Source: a virus. From it: a stretch of DNA of 48,319 nt. The notes under the pieces were generated by a model, which saw nothing but the letters and a program-made list of their open reading frames with translations, was not told where the DNA came from and did not search any database. Both the position numbers and the translations under genes were made by a program. The stretch spans positions 1 to 48,319 of IMG/VR virus record IMGVR_UViG_3300012931_000005; one strand, 5' to 3'. This document shows, in pieces, positions 23,325 to 31,227 of this stretch. Numbering within the stretch: the first letter of the stretch is position 1; the number at the start of each line of letters is the position of its first letter.

Positions 23325-23782
23325 AATACTTCATCGACCACAGTATGGACAAGGCTATGCTGCTCCTTGACAAGACGACCGGCGTCGAGTGCGGCAAGAT
23401 CCTCGCCTACTACACCGACAGCCCGAACGGCGCCGTATGCCACGCCAAGGTCATCCTTTGGGACCACGGATACGAGGTGCTCGGCCTTACGGGAAGACCA
23501 ACGCTGCCCGACAACGCCAGCCCCGACTTCGACGAAGGCCGCGCGGGCGGCGGCAGCTACGACAAGTTCTCCGCGGCTGTCTCCTCCGCGCTACGCAAGA
23601 TGGGCCTCGGAGGAGGCTATGAGCACATAGGCTCCGGGGTATTCAGCAACACGATGTCCGACGCCATGCGCGCCGAGCTCGCGGACAAGATCAAGGCCGC
23701 GCACATCATTCCCGTGTACTCAGGTGCCGGCAACGTAGTTCAGGCCTTCAAGCTGTACTTCCGCGTTATCGAAGTTCTGTAG
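23321..23782 (+). CDS. Hypothetical 153-residue protein
   Basis: ATG 23321 (MKYFIDHSMDKAMLLLDKTT) follows GGGAGAG. Two beta-like halves flank a Gly-rich linker (FDEGRAGGGSYDKF), and a short helix with EHIGSGVFSNTMSDAM follows. Cys at two places (VECGKIL, AVCHAKV) could be structural. It is the largest of the first early genes. No family was recognised. Confidence 0.75.
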   Translation: MKYFIDHSMDKAMLLLDKTTGVECGKILAYYTDSPNGAVCHAKVILWDHGYEVLGLTGRPTLPDNASPDFDEGRAGGGSYDKFSAAVSSALRKMGLGGGYEHIGSGVFSNTMSDAMRAELADKIKAAHIIPVYSGAGNVVQAFKLYFRVIEVL

Positions 23783-23791
23783 AGGGAGAAC

Positions 23792-23929
23792 GTGAACGAG
23801 ATCAATTTCGACGCCACGCCCGAGGAGATGAAGACCGCATCCGCCATCGTGAGGCGGGCACGAAAGCTTGAGGGCAACCAGGGCCTCCTCGCCACCATCG
23901 TCAAGAACGTGAAGGAGCAAACGCCATGA
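23792..23929 (+). CDS. Hypothetical 45-residue protein
   Basis: GTG 23792 follows GGGAG, and its TGA overlaps the next ATG. The product is a single amphipathic helix region (EEMKTASAIVRRARKLEGNQ). The end overlap and the codon pattern support translation. Its function is unknown. Confidence 0.5.
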   Translation: MNEINFDATPEEMKTASAIVRRARKLEGNQGLLATIVKNVKEQTP

Positions 23930-24366
23930 TCGTGAACGGAACCGCGTATCCCGACGGCACCGACCCTAAGGTGGTCGAGTGGCTCGAGACCTCCCGCGAG
24001 CGCAAGCAACGTCTCCGTCTTTGGGAAGGCTCCGAAGGCCGATGTCGAAACGAGGAGTACGGTACTATCGGCCACGTCGGCCGCTCGTGCGGAAGCCAGA
24101 AGATACCTCTGCTGGTCCATTCGAGCCGATCGTCAGGCGGCCAGGGCATCATGGTCGACAGTATCATACGCATCGACACGAAGGACTCTCACGGCAAGAT
24201 CAGGACCGTCTACAAGCGCGACAACGTCCGCTTCGACAAGTTCGTCTCGACAGACATAGGTACGGTCTACAACGAGACGAAAGGCGAGCTATACGCCCGG
24301 TGCAAGTCCGCCGACGCAGGCCGACGCCTCGCTGCCTACATGAACGGCGAGCGTTGGGCCAAGTAA
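23926..24366 (+). CDS. Hypothetical 146-residue basic protein
   Basis: The start is ATG 23926 in an ATGA overlap. It is Arg/Gly-rich (SRERKQRLRLWEGSEGRCRN) with a beta segment near VDSIIRIDTKDSHGKIRTVY. The basic character could mean nucleic acid contact, but no motif is evident. Confidence 0.7.
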   Translation: MIVNGTAYPDGTDPKVVEWLETSRERKQRLRLWEGSEGRCRNEEYGTIGHVGRSCGSQKIPLLVHSSRSSGGQGIMVDSIIRIDTKDSHGKIRTVYKRDNVRFDKFVSTDIGTVYNETKGELYARCKSADAGRRLAAYMNGERWAK

Positions 24367-24378
24367 AGGAGGCCAGGT

Positions 24379-25041
24379 ATGTCTATTACTAGGTACAAGC
24401 TCACCGATCAGGACATGCGCACGTACAACGGGTTCCAGTGGACGCTAGGAGTTAAGGCGTCCGTCGAGGGGGACGACAAGGAGCTATGCTCCGCATCGTG
24501 GCTTCACTGCTACGATGATCCCGTATTAGCGCTCCTGCTGAACCCGATCCACGCAAACATAGCCGTCCCTCGGCTGTTCGCCGTTAGGACGGAGGGCAGG
24601 GGCCTTAACGATAGAGGACTCAAGCGTGGGTATAAGGCAATGACCTTAGTGAAGGAACTACCACTACCGAATGTAACGTGGTCAGTACGGACGGCGTTCG
24701 GCATACTGTGCGCTATGGAGGTGTACAAAGTCCCCGCGTGGAACCGGTGGGCGCAGGCTTGGTTGAATGGAATGAATAGGATCGACGTCTACGCCGCCGC
24801 CAACGCCGCCGCCTATGCCTACGCTGCCGCCCGCGTCTACGCCAACGCCCGCGCCAACGCCTACGTCAACGCCAACGCCGCCTATGCCCGCGCCGCCGCC
24901 TACGCCGCCTACGCCGCCGCTGACGCCGTCCGAGCCACCCGCGCCGCCGTCTACGCCGCCCACGCCGCCGCTGACGCCGCCGCCGCTGCTACGCTGCCTT
25001 TAGTCCAACTAGCGAACTCTGCGTTAGCCTACGCCAAATAG
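24379..25041 (+). CDS. Phage protein with Ala/Tyr/Asn repeat tail
   Basis: The product is 220 residues with AAAGGAGG before ATG 24379. Residues 1-135 match a family often met in phage genomes: YKLTDQDMRTYNGFQWTLG, a WLHCYDDPVLALLLNPIHAN segment and KELPLPNVTWSVRTAFGILC. Residues 137-200 are repeats built from Ala with Tyr, Asn, Arg or Asp at about every third place (AAYAAYAAADAVRA). The repeat DNA is almost pure GCC codons. Similar Ala repeats occur in some predicted immunity proteins. Function is unknown; the repeat resembles a long amphipathic alanine helix. Confidence 0.8.
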   Translation: MSITRYKLTDQDMRTYNGFQWTLGVKASVEGDDKELCSASWLHCYDDPVLALLLNPIHANIAVPRLFAVRTEGRGLNDRGLKRGYKAMTLVKELPLPNVTWSVRTAFGILCAMEVYKVPAWNRWAQAWLNGMNRIDVYAAANAAAYAYAAARVYANARANAYVNANAAYARAAAYAAYAAADAVRATRAAVYAAHAAADAAAAATLPLVQLANSALAYAK

Positions 25042-25118
25042 CCGAATACACCACAAGGAGCCCTACATCCCCAAGGACCGGGAACTAATAGACGCTGGAC
25101 CAAGTAAAGGAGCACACC

Positions 25119-25508
25119 ATGAAACTGACCCTTCCCGACGTCAAGGCCGTCTATGCCCTCGTGCAGGGCAAGCTCCCCATGACCGAGGACGTATTCAATC
25201 GCAACTACAAGCTGTTGCGTGCCTACGCTGCGGGCGCAATCAAGTGGTCCGCCATCGCGGACGGCTTCCCCCAGACCGAAGAGTGGCGTATCGGCTGCTA
25301 CAACGAGCCCTGGCGTTCCAAGATGGTCATGTCGGCCCTTGACGAGATCGTTCACGGCTACGGCGTCGGGTCCGTCGACGGATGCGAGACAAGAGATCGT
25401 AACAGGCTCGAATACGTGAACTTCGGTGATCCGTACATCAAGACGCTCCTGCACTACCAAGGTTCATCGAAAGTCTTCATCGGCGCCTGGGGAGACTGCA
25501 TCAAATGA
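25119..25508 (+). CDS. Hypothetical 129-residue protein
   Basis: AAAGGAG precedes ATG 25119. The protein is mixed alpha/beta (LPDVKAVYALVQGKLPMTED, AAGAIKWSAIADGFPQTEEW) with Trp and Cys residues in RIGCYNEPWRSKMVM. It ends with FIGAWGDCIK. No family was recognised. Confidence 0.7.
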   Translation: MKLTLPDVKAVYALVQGKLPMTEDVFNRNYKLLRAYAAGAIKWSAIADGFPQTEEWRIGCYNEPWRSKMVMSALDEIVHGYGVGSVDGCETRDRNRLEYVNFGDPYIKTLLHYQGSSKVFIGAWGDCIK

Positions 25509-25606
25509 GCCCGACGACCACATTTACGACAGTTACTACTTCGACGCGAACAGACTCTAAAGGCGCGTTTCGCCTTCGCAAAATACTGATCCCTAAGGAG
25601 CCCTAG
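25505..25606 (+). CDS. Possible 33-residue Thr-rich micro-protein
   Basis: The frame starts in an ATGA overlap and stops (TAG) one base before the next ATG. It begins MSPTTTFTTVTTSTRT and ends in RLRKILIPKEP. Its end contains the ribosome site of the next gene. An AAGGCG/CGCCTT hairpin lies inside, so a regulatory leader is an alternative. Confidence 0.35.
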   Translation: MSPTTTFTTVTTSTRTDSKGAFRLRKILIPKEP

Positions 25607-25939
25607 ATGGACATATTCGTCGTCGAACGCATTCATAAGCGTGCCTGGCCGGAGTCGCACTTCTTCGACACCACGGTGCTGAGACTGCGGCACCTGACAC
25701 AAGCTGACTTCTGTGTTACGGCAGCCGACGTCGACCTTGACGATGGAGCGACTCCTATTTACATGGTACGCGCCCCAGTACGAAATCTGACCCGGTACTT
25801 CGACCCAGAATCCGGGGCCTTGGAGCTGACCGCCGACGCCGCCCTTGGCCGGCGCGCTGAAAAGCTCGAGAGTCACATTTTTACGACTTGCGCCAAAGGC
25901 GGAAGCGTGATACATTTTTCGCAAAGGAGAAACCGATGA
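25607..25939 (+). CDS. Hypothetical 110-residue protein before SSB
   Basis: AAGGAG precedes ATG 25607. It is mainly beta (VLRLRHLTQADFCVTAADVD, IYMVRAPVRNLTRYFDPESG) with a basic end. Its stop overlaps the SSB start. Coupling to SSB could mean a role in DNA metabolism. No family was recognised. Confidence 0.7.
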   Translation: MDIFVVERIHKRAWPESHFFDTTVLRLRHLTQADFCVTAADVDLDDGATPIYMVRAPVRNLTRYFDPESGALELTADAALGRRAEKLESHIFTTCAKGGSVIHFSQRRNR

Positions 25940-26271
25940 ACAGTCTGAACAGCATTCTTCTTGAGGGCGCTTTGACGGCGGACCCGGAACTCAAGGACCT
26001 CTCATCCGGTACGCAGGTCTGCAACTTCACCGTCGCGTGCGGCAGGTTCTACAAGCGGAACGACGAGAGCGAGGAGGAAGTGTCGTACTTCGACGTCGAG
26101 GCCTGGGCGAAGCTGGGCCTCGTCTGCGCGCAGAACCTCAAGAAGGGCAGGGGCGTCCGCGTCATGGGCCGTCTCAAGCAGGATCGCTGGCAGGACTCCG
26201 AGGGCAAGTCGTGCTCCCGCGTGATAATCGTCGCGGAGCACGTCGAGTTCAAGCCGCAGAAGAAGGAGTAA
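25936..26271 (+). CDS. ssb: Single-stranded DNA-binding protein
   Basis: The product is 111 residues; GGAG precedes ATG 25936. It has an OB-fold SSB pattern: MNSLNSILLEGALTADPELK, an NFTVACGRFYK strand, VSYFDVEAWAKLG, then GRGVRVMGRLKQDRWQDSEG. It lacks the usual acidic tail of bacterial SSB, ending in Lys/Glu. It coats single-stranded DNA at the fork and in recombination. The DUF669-like protein at 35058-35489 may be a second ssDNA-binding protein. Confidence 0.85.
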   Translation: MNSLNSILLEGALTADPELKDLSSGTQVCNFTVACGRFYKRNDESEEEVSYFDVEAWAKLGLVCAQNLKKGRGVRVMGRLKQDRWQDSEGKSCSRVIIVAEHVEFKPQKKE

Positions 26272-26274
26272 CCA

Positions 26275-26505
26275 GTGACCAAGTCCCAGGCATTGCACCG
26301 TCTCGAACTCGTCGTCTACGTCGTCTGCCTCGGATTCGTCCTTGCGGCATGCGCCGTACGGTGCGGCAGCCCCTTGGCAATCGTCCCCTCGGAATCGTGG
26401 ATGTGCAGCGCTTGCGGGCAGGTCTATGCGAATGAGGTCGAGGCTCTCAGATGTCACGACGCCAAGGCGCTGCGCCTCGTTCATCCATTCGAGAAAGAGG
26501 ACTAA
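26275..26505 (+). CDS. Small membrane protein with zinc-finger-like end
   Basis: The product is 76 residues from GTG 26275 behind AAGGAG. A hydrophobic segment (VVYVVCLGFVLAACAVRC) near residues 12-32 ends in LAAC, which looks like a lipobox. A CxxC (WMCSACGQVYA) and late CHD follow, which could bind a metal. A lipoprotein with an exported metal site or a single-pass membrane protein are both possible. No family was recognised. Confidence 0.65.
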   Translation: MTKSQALHRLELVVYVVCLGFVLAACAVRCGSPLAIVPSESWMCSACGQVYANEVEALRCHDAKALRLVHPFEKED

Positions 26506-26506
26506 G

Positions 26507-26929
26507 ATGGCATACATGTCTGACCTACGCAAAAATGCACTTAAAATATTGGTGCAGAAGACATGCCGCGAGATATCATGCTACAAGTGTCCTGCCATAG
26601 GGCATAACAGACCTGGCTCAACTCAGTGCGACGGACTGGCAACAGGGCCGGGGGCTCCAGCGGGTGGAGACACTCTCAACGAGGCCGGAGTCGCCTTCTT
26701 CACCAAGTGGCTCGAAGAGCATCCGGAACCGAACGCCGACGCGCAGCAACTCTCGCGACAACAAATCAGCAACCGGGAGTTCGCTGAACGGTGTATCAAA
26801 GCGGACGATAGCGTGGTGGGTTACTGCAAATCCGACGCAATCCTGAGACTCAAGATAGCCGAAGACCTTGCGTCTTTCCCCGAATCGGCTTTCGACGACC
26901 GCCTAGCGGATCGTATTTTCAACTTCTAA
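26507..26929 (+). CDS. Hypothetical 140-residue Cys-containing protein
   Basis: ATG 26507 (MAYMSDLRKNALKILVQKTC) lies two bases after the upstream stop; a weak Shine-Dalgarno sits within that gene. The N-terminal Cys cluster (TCREISCYKCPAIG) suggests a metal site. The second half is helical. No family was recognised. Confidence 0.65.
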   Translation: MAYMSDLRKNALKILVQKTCREISCYKCPAIGHNRPGSTQCDGLATGPGAPAGGDTLNEAGVAFFTKWLEEHPEPNADAQQLSRQQISNREFAERCIKADDSVVGYCKSDAILRLKIAEDLASFPESAFDDRLADRIFNF

Positions 26930-26939
26930 GGAGCTCCAA

Positions 26940-27251
26940 ATGACCATGTTCAAGAAGATCGCCACCGCTACGCAGGCTATCATCGACGAGCTGAAGTGGC
27001 CCGCCATCGAAGCCTCCGTGAAGCGTCGCATCGACGACAAGATCCAGGACGTCAAGGACCTCGAGGACAAGAACACCGCGGCGCGCATCGATCTCATCCA
27101 GAAGCTCGGCAAGACCTCCGAACGCGACGTTCAGTCCTCAATCATCGACCAGATCGTCGCCCTTGATCGGGAGCTGTTCCTGGTGCAGCAGAAGGCCGAC
27201 TTCACGAAGGCGCTCGGCGACGTGCTCTTCGCCAAGGCCAAGGAGGACTAA
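26940..27251 (+). CDS. Hypothetical 103-residue helical protein
   Basis: AAGGAG precedes ATG 26940. The protein is charged and largely coiled-coil (SVKRRIDDKIQDVKDLEDKN, IVALDRELFLVQQKADFTKA). It is followed by a hairpin. No motif was recognised. Confidence 0.7.
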   Translation: MTMFKKIATATQAIIDELKWPAIEASVKRRIDDKIQDVKDLEDKNTAARIDLIQKLGKTSERDVQSSIIDQIVALDRELFLVQQKADFTKALGDVLFAKAKED

Positions 27252-27264
27252 GAAAGATCCTTCA

Positions 27265-27290
27265 ACGGGGCATCTAGTACGGTGCCCCGT
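27265..27290 (+). terminator. Intergenic hairpin, possible terminator
   Basis: ACGGGGCA (27265-27272) pairs perfectly with TGCCCCGT (27283-27290) around a 10-base loop. No U tract follows. It lies in a 105-base gap with no gene, so it could tune expression between two early genes. Confidence 0.45.
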
Positions 27291-27356
27291 ACGGCCGCTC
27301 AGTGTCGCCTCCACGTGGCGCGGCTGGAACAACCAAGACACCAAAGGAGACTTCAG

Positions 27357-27866
27357 ATGACGCTTACCAAGATGCTGAAAGAGGCTATCGAACGGAAGGT
27401 GCTCACGCTCAAGTATGAGGAGCGAGAGAGCAAAATGGAGAATGAGCTTGCAGCGATCGTAGAGGGGATAATCGCCAAGCAGTCCGAGGGCCTGCCGCTT
27501 AAGGAGTGCTGCGAGTACGTCGGGACAGGATCGACCGGGAGAATCCTCGGCGACGGTATTTACAAAACCGTGAGACTCTCGAAGCCGTACCCGATTAAGT
27601 GCGGCGAAGGCTATCCGACCGTCGCGCCATGTAAAGAGATCAAGGCGAAGCTCCACGAGATCGAGCTACTCAAGAGGGAGCGCGAAGAGTCGAAGCGCCT
27701 CGTCCGACAGATTCTCAATAGCTGCAATACCGCGGAGCAGCTCCTCGAGGCGGCGCCTGAGATCGCGCCTTTCGTCCCCGAAGAGGACCAGGCGTGCAAG
27801 GCTCTTGTCCCTATAGGCAATATAACAAAGGTTCGACAGCTGCTTAAAAATATCTCAAAGGACTGA
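27357..27866 (+). CDS. Possible Nmad5-like protein
   Basis: The product is 169 residues; AAAGGAG precedes ATG 27357. The start MTLTKMLKEAIERKVLTLKY and a middle KEIKAKLHEIELLKREREES resemble the putative nucleotide-modification-associated domain 5 family of phages. A short insertion with Cys (KECCEYVGTG, YPIKCGEG) is present. The match is weak and rests on the first 30 residues. It could be a DNA-modification accessory protein or an unrelated helical protein. Confidence 0.6.
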   Translation: MTLTKMLKEAIERKVLTLKYEERESKMENELAAIVEGIIAKQSEGLPLKECCEYVGTGSTGRILGDGIYKTVRLSKPYPIKCGEGYPTVAPCKEIKAKLHEIELLKREREESKRLVRQILNSCNTAEQLLEAAPEIAPFVPEEDQACKALVPIGNITKVRQLLKNISKD

Positions 27867-27869
27867 TCT

Positions 27870-28253
27870 ATGCAACTACATGTGCAGTACGAAGGCCTCG
27901 AGGAGGCCCTTAACAAGACCTTTAAGGACTTTCTCGAGGTGCACAAGCTCGATCCCTTTGCGCTCCGTTTCGTCTGGACCTCGGACGAAGGCCTCTATAT
28001 CAACTCGTCGCACCGATCGGATCTCGTCGAAGCGCGCTTCGTGGCGCTCGATTACGTCGAACGGCGCAACGCTTCGAAGGCCTTTATGGGCCACCTGGAG
28101 CACGATCTCAAGAAACGCCTCGAGGCCTTGTCCGACCTCGAACTTGAGGGCGAAGCGCGTGGACTCGACGTCAAGGCCCTTGACTATGCCGCCATAGTAG
28201 CCGAAGTAGAGCGACGTCGGCGCCTGCAGGCTCACGAAGACAGCCCTCGGTGA
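27870..28253 (+). CDS. Hypothetical 127-residue protein
   Basis: ATG 27870 follows AAAGGA. The N-terminal part has beta and helical segments (YEGLEEALNKTFKDFLEVHK, FALRFVWTSDEGLYI). The C-terminal part is a charged coiled-coil-like helix (LKKRLEALSDLELEGEARGL). Its stop overlaps the next start. No family was recognised. Confidence 0.7.
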   Translation: MQLHVQYEGLEEALNKTFKDFLEVHKLDPFALRFVWTSDEGLYINSSHRSDLVEARFVALDYVERRNASKAFMGHLEHDLKKRLEALSDLELEGEARGLDVKALDYAAIVAEVERRRRLQAHEDSPR

Positions 28254-28522
28254 CTGACATCGAACTCCGTGACGCCGTCTTACGTGAGTGTCGCGTAAGG
28301 CTTCTTGATCCTGAGGGCAAGCGCGAGCTTGCGCGTCTCGTTGCGGGCTTCAGTCTACGGCTCGGACCAGCCTTGTGCCAGTTCGTGCTTTCGACGGCGC
28401 GCAATCGGCGCCTCTGCGAGACCCTTGAGCGCGCCATGCTTGAACTCGAACTGGTCGAGTCCGTCGCGGCCGAACTCGAGCGTGACATCATGCGCGATTT
28501 TGAAAAGGAGCACCTCCGTTGA
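28250..28522 (+). CDS. Hypothetical 90-residue helical protein
   Basis: The start is GTG 28250, overlapping the upstream stop, with no strong Shine-Dalgarno, so translation is likely coupled. The protein is all-helical and Arg/Leu-rich (LRECRVRLLDPEGKRELARL). No motif was recognised. Confidence 0.65.
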   Translation: MTDIELRDAVLRECRVRLLDPEGKRELARLVAGFSLRLGPALCQFVLSTARNRRLCETLERAMLELELVESVAAELERDIMRDFEKEHLR

Positions 28523-28797
28523 AGCAGCACGAAATCATCGAAGGCGCCACGTACCGCCTCGCCCGGATGCAGTACATCAGGCATCCACTCCTGAACAACA
28601 AGATCACCACGGTGCACATATGCCGTTCGGTCCTCAAGGGAGATCCGGCCCAAGGTGGAGCCGGCTCTCGGGCTGCCCTATACATGACACAGTTCAGCGT
28701 CCCGGTCATGGCGACGAATCTCATCCCGGTCGACGAGACCTACGAGGTCCGTCACCACGAAGAGCCCAAGCGCTCGAAGGAGTCCAAGGATGTATAA
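28519..28797 (+). CDS. Hypothetical 92-residue protein
   Basis: The start is TTG 28519, with AAGGAG eight bases upstream and a TTGA overlap with the previous stop. It is mostly beta (IIEGATYRLARMQYIRHPLL, LIPVDETYEVRHHEEPKRSK) with a basic tail. No family was recognised. Confidence 0.65.
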   Translation: MKQHEIIEGATYRLARMQYIRHPLLNNKITTVHICRSVLKGDPAQGGAGSRAALYMTQFSVPVMATNLIPVDETYEVRHHEEPKRSKESKDV

Positions 28798-29002
28798 GCC
28801 TCCACTCAAGTGGATCGATACCCTGCGACATGACGTCGACGCCGATCGTGGCTTCGTCAAGGACACGCGGGTCGTGTGCGAGGCCTTGCGACAAATGGGT
28901 AGTCCTTGGTCCTGGACGCAAATCAAGATCCAGGGGCTCGGTTGGATCGACGCACGCGACCTTACCGGCTGGCGTCATTCGAGCGCCGAGGCCTTGAAGT
29001 GA
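28790..29002 (+). CDS. Hypothetical 70-residue protein
   Basis: ATG 28790 with AAGGAG upstream overlaps the preceding stop by eight bases. It contains Trp-rich segments (KWIDTLRHDVDADRGF, SPWSWTQIKIQGLGWIDARD). No family was recognised. Confidence 0.65.
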   Translation: MYKPPLKWIDTLRHDVDADRGFVKDTRVVCEALRQMGSPWSWTQIKIQGLGWIDARDLTGWRHSSAEALK

Positions 29003-29292
29003 AGACGGAAGTCCATGTCGTCCTTGAAGGGCTAGGCCTTCATATCTTGGGCACCTACTACAAAGGCAGCCCCGAGGTCCAGACGCTTCCGAACGGCGAT
29101 CCGGGGCATCCTGCGGAATCGGAGTCCTTTGACTTCGACGCTGTCTACACGAAGGAGTCGCGTACTGAGATGCGCGACTTCCTCAACAAGTACGCGATGC
29201 CGCAGTTCTGGATCGACCTCGAAGAGGCCGTCCTTCTCAAACTTGCTCCCAAGTCTGAAGACGCCGCCGACATGTGGGAGGCCAAGGAATGA
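28999..29292 (+). CDS. Hypothetical 97-residue protein
   Basis: GTG 28999 overlaps the upstream TGA (GTGA). The N-terminal strand region (VKTEVHVVLEGLGLHILGTY) is followed by an acidic segment and helices. The stop overlaps the following ATG. No family was recognised. Confidence 0.65.
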   Translation: MKTEVHVVLEGLGLHILGTYYKGSPEVQTLPNGDPGHPAESESFDFDAVYTKESRTEMRDFLNKYAMPQFWIDLEEAVLLKLAPKSEDAADMWEAKE

Positions 29293-29570
29293 GCAAGAAA
29301 GACGACGGTGGGCCAGCGTTCCCGACCGAGACCGAGAACCAGGTAGTACCGAATGTACTGTATCTCAAGGACATGTCCCTCCTCGACCACTTCGCAGGGC
29401 AGGCGCTTGAAGGAATGCTTGCCAATCCGGCAAGAGCGTATGACTTCGACGGCGCGGCCGAGGACGCATACCGGTTTGCCGCCGCCATGCTCGCTGAAAG
29501 GAATCACGCTGAGCGTCCTTCGGTGCGAGGGACTACGTTGACGGACCGGCTCCAAAGAACGCGTATCTAG
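29289..29570 (+). CDS. DGGPAFP-family phage protein
   Basis: The product is 93 residues from ATG 29289, an overlap with the previous stop. It matches a widespread family of uncharacterised phage proteins: KDDGGPAFPTETEN, then DMSLLDHFAGQALEGMLANP and YRFAAAMLAERN. No function is known for the family. The polar C-terminus (RGTTLTDRLQRTRI) looks extended. Confidence 0.75.
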   Translation: MSKKDDGGPAFPTETENQVVPNVLYLKDMSLLDHFAGQALEGMLANPARAYDFDGAAEDAYRFAAAMLAERNHAERPSVRGTTLTDRLQRTRI

Positions 29571-29599
29571 TCTCACGTTGGATAAAGGAGGCATTGGAC

Positions 29600-29920
29600 A
29601 TGCTAACGATCAAGTTACGATCTGAAAAGAAGGGCGCTCACGTCTACGACACCCTGTTCATGGGACAAAAGGATCAGACATTACAGTACACAGGGCAGAT
29701 TGTCTTCTCTAGCGTGCCAGAATGGTCCTTGTTCGGCGCGGTCTTGCTCCTAGGAGCGGACGCTATCAAGCAGAAGAGAACAGGGCAAGGTGTGGAGAGC
29801 GACGTTGAGGTCGTGCTTGAGGGGTGGTCCCCAGACGACGATGAAGAAAAACGACCGCGGATGAATAACGACCCCGACTGTCCTATTATCGACCATCTTC
29901 GCGAGGACATTCCGTCATGA
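29600..29920 (+). CDS. Hypothetical 106-residue protein
   Basis: ATG 29600 is chosen because AAAGGAGG lies eight bases upstream; a TTG two codons earlier is too close to the ribosome site. A beta start (LTIKLRSEKKGAHVYDTLFM) precedes a short hydrophobic helix (WSLFGAVLLLGADAI) and an acidic tail. Its stop overlaps the ATPase start. No family was recognised. Confidence 0.65.
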   Translation: MLTIKLRSEKKGAHVYDTLFMGQKDQTLQYTGQIVFSSVPEWSLFGAVLLLGADAIKQKRTGQGVESDVEVVLEGWSPDDDEEKRPRMNNDPDCPIIDHLREDIPS

Positions 29921-31227
29921 TGCTCAAAATACGCAACGACGGTGAAATCGCGCTAGGAGCGCTCGCCCTGCTCGGCGCCTCTACAAAAGAGGGCGACGAA
30001 ACGAAGATCGGTTTCTTCGGTTCAGGCGCGAAGTACGCGCTCTCCACGCTCCTACGGAACGGTATCGGTATCCGATTGTTCAGCGGCGTAAGAGAGCTTC
30101 CTGTAGAGACAAAGACGGTCGAGTTCAATGGAAGGATGTTCGAGCAGATATGGATCGACGGACAGCCTACGTCGTACACGACGCGCATGGGTCCGTCGTG
30201 GGAAGTCTGGTTCGCTATCCGAGAGTTTATCTGCAACGCTATCGACGAAGGCGGATACACGCTGGACGTTACGGACCAAATCGAAGGATTCGAAGGCGAA
30301 ACGAACGTCTATATCGAAATGGCCGAGCCCGTCGTTCTGTTTTACTCCTCCATCGATGAATATCTGCTCCAGTCAGACCCTCTTGTGTCCGTCGAGACGG
30401 AGTATGGCCGAGTCGATATTCTCGATAATCCGTCAGGGAAAAGAGCGTACTACCGAAAGGGAGTGCGCATATGCGGATTCGAGGAGACACGGGCTCGGTT
30501 CCGGTATAACTTCGCTTCCATCGAAATCAACGAAAGCCGAATCTTCTCCCTGTCTTATCAACCCCTTGAACGCGTGGCGTCCGCCTTGTCAGTGGTCGAG
30601 GACGAGTCGATCATACAAGAGTACCTTCACGCTCAGAATGCGGGCGGCGAGTCTGTCGAGAAAAGCGCGTGTTGGTCCTACTCGAGCGAGACGTTCTCCG
30701 AGGCGTGGCGTCGCGTCCTCGGTCAGACTCCCATCTATCCCTCTTCCTGCGCACACTTCCTCCCTGTTGAAGATCGCATGCACGGCGTTCTTCTCCCCGA
30801 CGAACTCGTCAAGAAACTCGGCGAGCAGTTCGAGGATTTGAACATCTGGAACAACGGGGACCACGATTTCGTTGCTTCGAATGAGTTGGAAGCGGCTCGT
30901 GACACGGAGCTGTTAGAAGAAGCCCTCGACGAGGTCCGCGCTATGGGATACTCTAATGACGCGCTCATGTTCGAGATTGGTCTCTTCCCGAATGCGCCTG
31001 ACCGAGTCGCGCAGTATTCTCTCGATCATAATAGGGTTCGCCTCTCGTCGAAGTTCATGGGCGATAAGAACTATCTCCTGGCGACGTTGATCGAAGAGAT
31101 CATGCACAGCCAAGGATATCCTGACGCATCGAGAAAGTTCGATCAGCATTTGATCGAAGAGCTCATCGCGGCGAAAAGGGATAGTATGAAGCTCAAGGCG
31201 CTGAAGGATATGGTGAGGTCAATATGA
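29917..31227 (+). CDS. GHKL-type (HSP90/histidine kinase-like) ATPase
   Basis: The product is 436 residues; ATG 29917 overlaps the previous stop. A GHKL ATP-binding pattern is visible: a glycine-rich IGFFGSGAKYALST near residue 31 and the N-box REFICNAIDEGG near residue 102, with the Asn and Asp/Glu that bind Mg-ATP. A beta-rich middle follows. The C-terminal helix has LIEEIMHSQGYPD, a degenerate zincin-like EExxH. Proteins of this type appear in phage genomes without a fixed function. It is the largest early protein before the recombination module, so it may act on DNA topology, chaperoning or host defence; this is inference. Confidence 0.75.
   Translation: MMLKIRNDGEIALGALALLGASTKEGDETKIGFFGSGAKYALSTLLRNGIGIRLFSGVRELPVETKTVEFNGRMFEQIWIDGQPTSYTTRMGPSWEVWFAIREFICNAIDEGGYTLDVTDQIEGFEGETNVYIEMAEPVVLFYSSIDEYLLQSDPLVSVETEYGRVDILDNPSGKRAYYRKGVRICGFEETRARFRYNFASIEINESRIFSLSYQPLERVASALSVVEDESIIQEYLHAQNAGGESVEKSACWSYSSETFSEAWRRVLGQTPIYPSSCAHFLPVEDRMHGVLLPDELVKKLGEQFEDLNIWNNGDHDFVASNELEAARDTELLEEALDEVRAMGYSNDALMFEIGLFPNAPDRVAQYSLDHNRVRLSSKFMGDKNYLLATLIEEIMHSQGYPDASRKFDQHLIEELIAAKRDSMKLKALKDMVRSI

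Noticed and set aside
24682-25003. Gly/Val-rich and Pro/Thr-rich frames over the alanine repeat
   Set aside because: They are shadows of the GCC repeat in the true gene.
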